Under the pieces are notes generated by a model. It was given only the letters and a program-made list of their open reading frames with translations, was not told the DNA's origin and made no database searches. Both the position numbers and the translations under genes were made by a program. From Actinernus sp. WN-2022 (lineage: Eukaryota; Cnidaria; Anthozoa; Actiniaria; Actinernidae), in NCBI GenBank assembly GCA_030867875.1, contig JAOWCC010000019.1:35197976-35261975 (forward strand): 64,000 nucleotides of DNA, in the 5' to 3' direction. The stretch's first letter is position 1; the number at the start of each line of letters is the position of its first letter. Shown piece by piece: positions 55,915 to 64,000 of the stretch.

Positions 55915-56600
55915 TGGACGATTTTACATACTGCCCAAAATACACAAACCTGGTAACCCTGGCCGTCCCATAGTTTCATGTAATAGCCATCCCACAGAAC
56001 GCATCTCTGAATTTGTTGATCATCAACTTAAACCTTTAGTATCTTCTCTTTCTTCTTACCTTAAAGACACTAACGATTTCCTTAACAAACTTCGCCATAC
56101 TTGCTAAACCTCCAGCTAACGCTATGCTTGTTACTCTTGACGTTTCCTCATTGTATACTAACATACCTCACAACGAAGGTATTGATGCATGCCGTCATTT
56201 CCTTCAAACTCGTAACAACAAACACATTCCTACTGAAACGCTCTGTGATTTAATACGCATGATCCTTACTATGAATAACTTCTCATTTAATAATAATCAC
56301 TATCTCCAGATCCACGTACAGCTATGGGGACCCATATGGCCCCCTCTTCTCGAACCTCTCGGCATGAACAAACGTGATGAAACTTAATGTGTTATCTTGT
56401 AGACCCGTATTTTTATGTTATCTCAAATCCATATTTTTACTTACGTCATTTCCTTTTTCCTCTTAGATTGTGTAATCACCTTGATATTTTAAATGCCTTT
56501 GTGAAATATTCATTTTTAAGATCTACCTGAAGTAGGCTGGTTTGGCCAGCCGAAATATCGTAGAAATTCTCTATATATACATTGTTCGATCAGTTTTTCT
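55915..56600 (+). mobile_element. Penelope-like element fragment
   Basis: RT pieces in broken frames: [20 protein letters not shown] from ~55,921, [16 protein letters not shown], then (56,124-56,300) MLVTLDVSSLYTNIPHNEGI and DACRHFLQTRN, then a frameshift in the TAMGT motif near 56,320. No catalytic YADD or GIY-YIG domain is left. The end (56,527-56,570, GGTTTGGCCAGCCGAAATAT) is the kind of terminal sequence seen in such elements. Dead fragment. Confidence 0.8.
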
Positions 56601-56634
56601 GTAGCTCCCTTGGACTTGTTTACTTTCTAGATGT

Positions 56635-56800
56635 GTTTATTTCATTAAATCTCGGTGTTCGTTAAATCAGGGTCTTTTCATACATACTCTGGCCGGGCTG
56701 AATAAATTTGTGCGTTAAATTGGGACTTCGTTCAATCGGGTTTCCACTGTAATATATTTTTCCTGCCAAAGAGCTACTATGTATACCCTGGGTACCAGAC
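56635..56800. repeat. Tigger-like right-end fragment and duplicated block, copy C
   Basis: GGGCTGAATAAATTTGTGCG and GACTTCGTTCAATCGGG match the right end of the element at 43,436-43,936. The sequence then continues TTTTTCCTGCCAAAGAGCTA as in the other block copies. Confidence 0.7.
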
Positions 56801-56903
56801 GTTCTACTGCCTCCCTTCGCAAAAGTTAGGCGCCGAGGAGTGATGCCGACAAGAGTCGAAGATCGAAGCGACGAGAAACCTTGGTAGGACATGGCTTGCC
56901 AAT

Positions 56904-57003
56904 NNNNNNNNNNNNNNNNNNNNNNNNNNNNNNNNNNNNNNNNNNNNNNNNNNNNNNNNNNNNNNNNNNNNNNNNNNNNNNNNNNNNNNNNNNNNNNNNN
57001 NNN
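56904..57003. other. Assembly gap (100 N)
   Basis: Exactly 100 undetermined bases, the usual placeholder for a gap of unknown size. It cuts off the 3' end of NLR copy 2; reading frames drawn across it are meaningless. Confidence 0.98.
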
Positions 57004-59767
57004 ACTCTGCACCAACCCACACCTTCCACTTATGGTCGCCCTCCAGTTCTTTTTCGGCAATGTCCAGCGCCTGTTCTAAGGCAATTTTAGCAGGTTCATA
57101 CGAGTCAATGTCACGAAGTTGAACGAATGTCATGGCATAGTTCTTTAAGAGCGGAATTAGTTCTTTTCTTTCAGAATTTCCCAGGGCAGTAATCATGTTC
57201 AAAGCTTTAATAAAGTACCTCAAAATGTTTAGGAAACCATCGCGGCTGAGACTTGATGTCTCTTTCTTAGCTGTATAGAGGCAATCAGCAAGATCTTTCA
57301 GTGCCCTGGCTGTCAAAATATGCTCACCTAAAAAGGACTGGCGAAGTTCTACGGCTTTCCAGCTCTTTTCTAAGGCAAGATCATACTCTCCAGTGTGTTT
57401 GGCATTGTGACCAATTTCAATCACTGCCTCGGCCATGTCCACCGAAATGATACTTTGGTTGTTTGTCTTCAACTCCTTCTCGCATGACATTTCTGTGTGC
57501 TTAAACAACTCCATTGCTTCCTTCCTTTGTCCCATTGTTGCTAAAAAACGTCCATAACAGTTTAAGTAATATGCATTAGCTTTTGTGTGTTCCTCAAACA
57601 GTTCAGTGTGGCTGTCATGAAGTTTTTTTGCTTCTTGTACATGCTTTTTGTACTCGTTGTCATTGTTGCCGCATTTCCTTCTTCTTTCATGTGCGAGAAT
57701 ACACAGAAGTTCCACTTGCTGGGGAATTAGCTGGTCATCTGACTTGGAGATTTGCAAGAAAAACTTTGTAACATCTTCAAACAGTTTAACTGAAATACAG
57801 CTTCCAAGATATAATGTTAAAAGCCTAATGCTCGTAAATTTGTCATCTTCCATCCATATTTTTGCATTTGACTCACTTGAACTCACACAAGACAGTCGTA
57901 GAGCATGTTCAAAATTCTTTCTGTCCTCCACAAACATGGAAAAAGACGCTTTGCTTCCATCTTTACTCCAATACAACTCTGAGTACTGAAGAAACAAGGA
58001 TTTGTAATGTTTTAGGAAATTCTGTTCTCCTGCTTTTAGCTCCAGTTGAGCTTTGGTATGACCAAATTTTATCACAAAGGCATGAATGAGAGGATGGATA
58101 GAGTACTTATTGTCATCACCTTTCTCTATGAGACTTCTTCTTGTCAGATCCATTAGTGTGTCTTGCACTGCATCGCCATGCTTTAACACTGCTTGAAGCG
58201 AACTGTGTGTGAAATGGCCAGCAAATACAGCCATTCTAATGAAACTATTCTGCAAGCTGTTATGAAGCTTCTCAAATGACATTTCAATGGTTGTCTCTAC
58301 CTTAGCATGTTCTCCTACTCGTTCAGGATCTTTTAGGACATCAATTAGTCTTACTTTCATTTGACTTATCAAGTTTTCGGCGCTTGGGTAGAATCCCAGA
58401 AGAGAACCAACAATACACAAAGCCAGAGGAACATTGCCACATAGTTCTGCAAGCTTACTCTTTTCCTCCTCTGTGATTCTCTTCTCATCAATGTCATGGT
58501 TATCACGTGCAATGGAGCAGATTAGTTCAATGCCTTCGTTCAGTGAGACAGGATCAAGTTTAACAACTTCCATTGGCATTTCAAACTTGAACTTGGTACG
58601 AGATGTTACCAGAAAAGTTATGTTGTGTTGGGAAACTTTTCGTAGCTTTTCTAGTAAGTCTTTAAATACTCGAGCTACATGTTCCTCCAGTGCATCTTCT
58701 GCATTATCCAGGGCTAAGATCACAGGCTTTTCCATCCTTCCCAGCTGATTTGCCCAGTTATACAACGCTTGCTTTGGGTTTCTCTGAACCTCTGCAGGTC
58801 TTATCCCTGACATTATGGCCCTTGCAATATCTTCTTCCGAGCAAATGTGCTCCCTCAGATTACAGAAAATAACAACTATTTTGAGGTCTTTAACTAACCT
58901 AGCACAGACTGTTTTTGCTAGAGATGTCTTACCGAATCCAGGCCCACCATATATCAAGACGAGCGGTGGGGGCTTTTCTTTGCTGGTAAAATATTTCAAG
59001 ATCTTCTCAATTTCTTCTGCGCGACCAATAAAGTTTGGAGGAGGATCATGAATATAACTTTTTACCCATTCTTTGTCTTGCTCATAAAATCGATCTTGGA
59101 TCTCTTGTACTCCATGTTTTATTTCTTCAATGTCTTCCTCAAATTTTTGCTCTTTCTTTTTAATATCTTCGACATCTCTCATAACTTGTTGCAATCTTCT
59201 GTCACTCTCCACATCTTTCTTCAGTTTACTCCAGTAAGCTGCATCTTCCAGTCCTTCAAGGGGTCCGTCCTTTAGTTCTTTAATCTCATCTTGATTAAAT
59301 CCCAAAGCTACCATCGCTTCAGAAATTTTCATCCAGTGTTTCTCATAATCCGAATCACTTACGGCTGTGCTACTTCGGTGCCCTGCTATTTCGTCTCTAT
59401 ATTTCTTCAGTCTCACCAAATTAGCTTCGTCAGACTTGTCCGAGTCATCTGGCTTGTCATGCCAGCCAGTTTTCGGTTCCTTGAGTCCACACATTGTACG
59501 AAGTAGCAGCGACAGAAGAGTGATATCGAAATTCTTCGAATCAGGTAGCGAATCTGGAGGAAATAATATGGCCTTTTGGTCTGGGAAAAGTTTAAGATTT
59601 GGCTCGGCTTTCAAGAGTTCAGTTGGGAGTGTTGAGGGCGGATGGATATTGTCAAAGAATTGCTTCAATGCTACAGTTGCTCCATCTACTATCAGCCTAG
59701 CAAGCTTTGTACCATTGGTTTTCTCCTTCGAGGGACTAAGAACCGAAAGAGAGAATTCATGGGCCAT
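57004..59767 (-). CDS. NLR-like STAND NTPase, copy 2: DZIP3-type HEPN, coiled coil, NB-ARC, TPR
   Basis: Open for ~921 residues from ATG 59,767 to the assembly gap, intronless over this length. Residues ~78-152 match the DZIP3-like HEPN domain (NFDITLLSLLLRTMCGL; YRDEIAGH gives the R-x5-H motif of HEPN RNases). Residues ~185-240 are a charged coiled coil (DIKKKEQKFEEDIEEIKHGV). The NB-ARC module has Walker A GGPGFGKT (274-281), Walker B PVILALDNAED (348-358), sensor FLVTSR (385-390), CGNVPLAL (443-450) and an MHD-like IHPLIHAF (557-564). TPR-like helices fill ~680-920 (ANAYYLNCYGRFLATMGQRK; EYDLALEKSWKAVELR). By analogy with STAND proteins it is a ligand-triggered, ATP-dependent oligomerising sensor, possibly with an RNase-type effector. 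Ligand and role are unknown. Confidence 0.88.
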
Positions 59768-59950
59768 CGTTGATATGGCACTTGATTAAAAGAAACCCAT
59801 TAAATGTAGCAGGTTAAGAGGTAAAACGTGGCGAAAACAAAATATGACGAAAATAAAACTTGGCGAGCTGTGAACAGGCTAAAAACAGGTGGATCTCCAA
59901 CGTCGTCTATGGGCGGCCGTTACCACCAAAAATACAGAACAGGAATCATT
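59768..59950. other. Region upstream of NLR copy 2
   Basis: A probable promoter/5' UTR region by position only; no motif stands out. Confidence 0.25.
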
Positions 59951-60600
59951 TAACAAAGAATTGTGGAATGATCAATACAAAACACGAACGGAATAGACAG
60001 AAATGAAACCATCTAACTATCTCTTGTCAAATGGAATAGACAAAACACAAATGATAAAGACAAAACACGAACGATCTAACTACCGACGTAGAAATGATTC
60101 AACCAAGTATCAAATGATCAATACAAAACACGAACGGAATAGACAGAAATGAAATCATCTAACTATCTCTTGTCAAATGGAACAGACAAAACACAAATGG
60201 TAAAGACAAAACACGAACGATCTAACTACCGACGTAGAAATGGTTCAACCAAGTATCAAATGATCAATACAAAACACGAACGGAATAGACAGAAATGAAG
60301 TCATCTAACTATCTCTTGTCAAATGGAACAGACAAAACACAAATGGTAAAGACAAAACACGAACGATCTAACTACCGACGTAGAAATGATTCAACCAAGT
60401 ATCAAATGATCAATACAAAACACGAACGAAATAGACAGAAATGAAATCATCTAACTATCTCTTGTCAAATGGAACAGACAAAACACAAATGGTAAAGACA
60501 AAACACGAACGATCTAACTACCGACGTAGAAATGATTCAACCAAGTATCAAATGATCAATACAAAACACGAATGATCCAACTCGCTTATGTCAAATGGAA
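59950..60600 (+). repeat. 146-bp satellite, four full units plus partial
   Basis: The phrase AATACAAAACACGAACGG (or AACGAA/AATGAT variants) begins at 59,974, 60,120, 60,266, 60,412 and 60,558: an exact 146-bp spacing each time. Each unit also contains CATCTAACTATCTCTTGTC and CTAACTACCGACGTAGAAAT. Units are almost identical. Half-size phrases (AGACAAAACAC) recur within a unit. Confidence 0.93.
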
Positions 60601-60973
60601 AGATAATAATGAAATGATCCAACCTAAATACAAACGATCCAACGCAAAGTAATTCAATTCAACGTAAACACGAATGGTTTGGCGTGATGTCAAATGATCA
60701 AGTCAACAGTCGAATGGTTCAGTCAACAGTCGAATGGTTCAGTCGACGGGGGGTCTCCATGACGTCACGCACTGCAAAATTGGCGGCAAAACAAAGCTGC
60801 CATGTTTGGACATGTTTGTCTCCTGAGTTGGTTCTACTATAAATCGATTCTGGTACTAAGTGTTTATTGCTATTTTACATCATCCTGAGAAGTTGTTAAT
60901 AATATTTTATCAGATTGTTTAGCTAGTCACCCAAATTAGTCCGGTTGCAAAGTGGGCTTGAACTGATCTATAT

Positions 60974-61130
60974 TACAGGCGCGGATCCAGAAAAAAATCT
61001 GACCGGTTTCCGACTTCCCAATTCAAATTCCAAAATTGGAAATTTTACTGAACCCCCCTCCCCCTTAAATCTGGAAATTTTGACCGGTTTCCGTAAACCG
61101 TTTAAACCGGTCTGGATCCGCGCCTGTATT
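60974..61130. mobile_element. Small TIR element (~155 bp)
   Basis: Ends TACAGGCGCGGATCCAGA (60,974) and TCTGGATCCGCGCCTGTA (61,113-61,130), inverted; inner phrases GACCGGTTTCCG are repeated. No coding capacity. Confidence 0.8.
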
Positions 61131-61794
61131 ATGATTCCTCTTAGACTTTAATAGTTCTTAATTACATCATTGATTATAACACAAAAATATCCGAACATTT
61201 AACTTTCATTTGGAATGTTCTGTCATGGTTCAGTTCAAAGAGAAATCAGACGCCTCTATACTTACGGATTTCCGGCCTCGGACTTTAAATGCATGCATAC
61301 CTGGAGCCATTAGCTCCTGCATGTGCATACCTCGTTCAAACTGCTACAAGTTCGCATCGAAATTTTCACCGGAATACAACACTTCACATATGTAATTGTT
61401 GTGAGCCTCTGTAAATCCGCCTAAGCAGATGTTCTCAAGTGGAAAAGTACATGTATGTGATATTTTTTGAAATCCAGTTAACATACTCTCTTTGTCAGTA
61501 GAAATGATCCACGAAATACTCACTCAACATCTTTATCAATCGCCACTGACATTTGACTCAGAAATCCATCAAAACCTCGCGAAAACCGTTACCTTATTGT
61601 GATGCTACAAAAATCAAATTTAAGGGCATTTCCGCTCAAAATAAGTGCCGATACTATTGTTCGAAAAAATCACTATGATAGACAGAGGATTCTTTTCCCA
61701 TTTACTACATCAAAGTCCATCAAAACCTCACGAAATGACAATATACTTTGAATTTTGTTACACAAGATCATACGTTTTAACACAAAAGGAGGCT

Positions 61795-62437
61795 TACTTG
61801 CTAAGCCCTACCTCGGATACCCAGGGGCGAAGAGAAAGGGGTGAAGAGCGGGCGAAGAAAAGGAGAGGGAGCAGGAGGGAAAAGAAGAAAAGGAGAAGGA
61901 AGAAGAAGAGCCCTGGGAACACTATAAAGTCTAGTTCCAAAGCGGCTCTAGTTGCTCTCGTCTGATTTGGCACAAATCAGGAATGTGTTCCACATTCCCG
62001 GCTGATTTGTTGTGCCCAATCAGCGACGTTGTTACTGTATTGGCTACGGACAATAGCCCGTCTGAAAATCAAGCTGCTTTAGCTGCGTTCGCTGCAGCAG
62101 TTTCCTTACAACGTCGATCTGAAGTGTCATCGAACCCGCCTCATAAGCTTTCACGATGCGGTATCAGTTTCACGTATTGCAAACGCAAGAACTATATGAT
62201 GTTATTCGCTCAGCCTAGTGGCATTCAAAACTTTTTCAAAATGTAAATACATTATCCTGCGATATTACTTTTCCTTTTAGGCTTGTCGATGAATTAAAAT
62301 AATTTCTGCCACACACTCGGCAGAAATATAGGACTATCTTTTTTGGAGAACTGCCGGCTCTTTTTCTTCCTTCCCTTTACTTTCCTCACCTCCCCCCTCT
62401 TAGCCCCAGCTGGGTAGCCGAGGATGACTAAGCCCAT
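61795..62437. mobile_element. Foldback element (~640 bp)
   Basis: Inverted arms: CTAAGCCCTACCTCGGATAC with CCAGGGGCGAAGAG at the left, and GGGTAGCCGAGGATGACTAAG at the right; each arm continues into a purine/pyrimidine-rich stretch (~100 bp). The loop ORF (61,983-62,246) has no recognised domain. Confidence 0.75.
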
Positions 62438-63170
62438 TTTTGAGTAAATTAAAAAACCCTGATAGAATATCATGCGGTTATATCATAGTGAAAGGTATTG
62501 TAGTTTGGGTACTGGCGTGAATTTTTTTATTTTTTTATAATTAGTAAACAAACTATCTCTAAATCTATATCAGCTATAGCGATAAAATCAGCCATCCGAA
62601 GAGCAGAAGTGATCAATAATATCTGGTGCGATATAATACAAGTAAGAAACGATACGAGAATACAGTATATACATTAATTTGTTTTTACAAATTGATATTT
62701 TGCAGGCGCTTTTATTTAAAGCCGGCCTGTTAAATTTCCGGTATCCTAGTGGTTTGGTCCCCGTGAATCCGATCTGCAGTAGTATAGATGTGATCACAGT
62801 TTAAGCAAAATCTGTTGAATAATATTTAAATGTGTTTGGTTTCTCTGTATTCTCCAAAGTTTGATTTATGGACTTTTTGGAATGCCACTTAGCCGGAAGT
62901 ATAATATCTGTAAATATTTTGCTCCAACAGCATCTCATGCACGGTGAACAATACCCTCTATTTCTTGTTACTCGCGATGTTAGTTTTCTAATTTGGCCAT
63001 TTACATGGTCAAGGAGCTGGTTAATAAACAAAACGTGCGCAAACATCGGTTGTGTCTTCATCATAAGTTATCATATAAAACCGGAATTTCTATCTTCCTC
63101 GTACAAGTATGAAAATGCAATAAAAACTAAGGGTTCTCAATGGTATTTTTTAAGTAGTGAAACTAGAAGT
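62438..63170. other. No recognised features
   Basis: AT-rich sequence; short ORFs only, none with recognisable features. Confidence 0.35.
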
Positions 63171-63171
63171 A

Positions 63172-63365
63172 AATCCGGCGGAACTTACCAGATCTAGGAA
63201 AGTTGGCGACTATGCACTTAATAAAGGTTTCCAGCATTTCGTCACATATTGCTATAACGAGAACTATTCGTCATTTCATATTCTGCCATTCTATTCTCCA
63301 CAGTCCGCTGACTAACTCCAAGCATCAATGCCATATCTTGATAGATAAAGTTGTTTTCTGTTTTG
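63172..63365 (-). pseudogene. Remnant of an HTH/integrase-core-type gene
   Basis: On the minus strand TENNFIYQDMALMLGVSQRT, then VENRMAEYEMTNSSRYSNM, ends in a TGA. The neighbouring frame continues DEMLETFIKCIVANFPRSG. The first part looks like a helix-turn-helix, and the whole resembles the N-terminal region of integrase-core (DDE) proteins common in cnidarian and fish genomes. A one-base shift between the parts and the absence of a catalytic core point to a dead remnant. A GTAAGT follows the last residues, possibly an old splice donor. Confidence 0.45.
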
Positions 63366-64000
63366 AAATATGAACCGGCAAGAAAAAAGGACATTAAATC
63401 GAGTTTCAGTGCTTTCTATTTTATTTATTTTATTTATTTGCGTATTAGTAGAGTACAGGCCTTTAAAGTGCAAGTATCGCCATAAAACAACATGAACTCT
63501 TTTTGCCCCAAATTATATTTCTGATATTTTCCATGATAGATAAATTATGCTTTGTACATGTAAGTTACAGTACCAGGAAAATGATAGTGTATATATTTTT
63601 ATTTTTTTATTAGTGGTACAGGTTTATTGTTGAAAATTAGATATCACCCCCCTCCTTTGCATAGAGTAATTTACATGTTGCCCCCTCTCTTGGGATATGA
63701 TTTCACATTGTGCCCCCCCCCCCCCCCCCCCCCCCCCCTCCCGTTTCTCGACCCCCTCCCCCCTCCTGCTTTTGCACAGTCCCTTATCTCATGTTAACAC
63801 AGTACAGTGTAGTACGTAGCACTATTACAGAGGTTATTACCTTTAGGCGAGCGTTCTTCATATTTTGCGGTGCGTTATTGGCAGAATTATATAATACATA
63901 AATGCATAAAAAATACAAATACATATATACAAATACACACACAAAAAAAAAATTATTCATGGCATGGCTCTCTGGAAGAGCATGATTATATGAAGATACT
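63366..64000. repeat. Terminal stretch with homopolymeric C tract
   Basis: A run of about 26 C (63,713-63,738) followed by C-rich sequence; the ORF over it is an artefact. No gene seen. Confidence 0.7.

Noticed and set aside
56804..57060. Reading frames that run through the N block, extending the NLR protein
   Set aside because: The 100 N are a gap of unknown size, and sequence on the far side is repeat, not TPR coding.
59950..60600. 146-bp repeats as coding repeats
   Set aside because: No frame stays open across units, and the sequence is satellite-like.

Overview
This is eukaryotic DNA from an invertebrate animal. It has GT-AG introns, an AT-rich background and a dense, varied load of transposons. 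The mix (several jockey/CR1/L2-like LINEs, a Ty3/gypsy element with K02A2.6-like pol, a Penelope-like element, tRNA-derived SINEs, many foldback elements, and an NLR-like gene with a DZIP3-type HEPN domain) points to a cnidarian, probably an anthozoan such as a coral. That assignment is inference. A run of 100 N (56,904-57,003) marks a scaffold gap.

The main host gene is the mitochondrial Lon protease (LONP1) on the minus strand. Seventeen coding exons between 41,709 and 9,429 join in phase without a stop. They encode the last 658 residues: the end of the N-terminal domain and linker, the AAA+ module (Walker A, Walker B, sensor 1) and the Ser-Lys protease domain with the natural stop. The exons for the first ~300 residues were not found in the window.

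The LONP1 introns are crowded with transposons. They hold six LINE fragments or copies, a tRNA-derived SINE, several tandem arrays and about a dozen inverted-repeat (foldback) elements. Three of the foldbacks lie between TTAA duplications. The 12.8-kb intron (26,734-39,501) contains a Ty3/gypsy element (28,636-37,005, GATAG duplication). Its 3' LTR is split by a 4.2-kb foldback/Mutator-like element (32,766-36,957, 9-bp duplication) with TIRs built from an 11-bp minisatellite. That element in turn holds a 1.4-kb palindrome and a second 9-bp-duplication element. A nearly complete LINE with one nonsense codon and a 2A-like motif lies downstream of LONP1 (1,031-4,610).

The stretch 41.7-52.2 kb is mostly repeat. 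It has two diverged copies of one block, one carrying a Tigger-like element whose empty site survives in the other, a decayed LINE, and two nested TIR elements, the inner one carrying an unrecognised decayed ORF. From 52.5 to 59.8 kb there are two tandem copies of a STAND NTPase gene (HEPN, coiled coil, NB-ARC, TPR) on the minus strand. The first is a pseudogene with many lesions. The second is open for about 920 residues until it runs into the assembly gap. A Penelope-like fragment lies between them. The last 4 kb hold a 146-bp satellite, two foldback elements and a broken HTH/integrase-like remnant.
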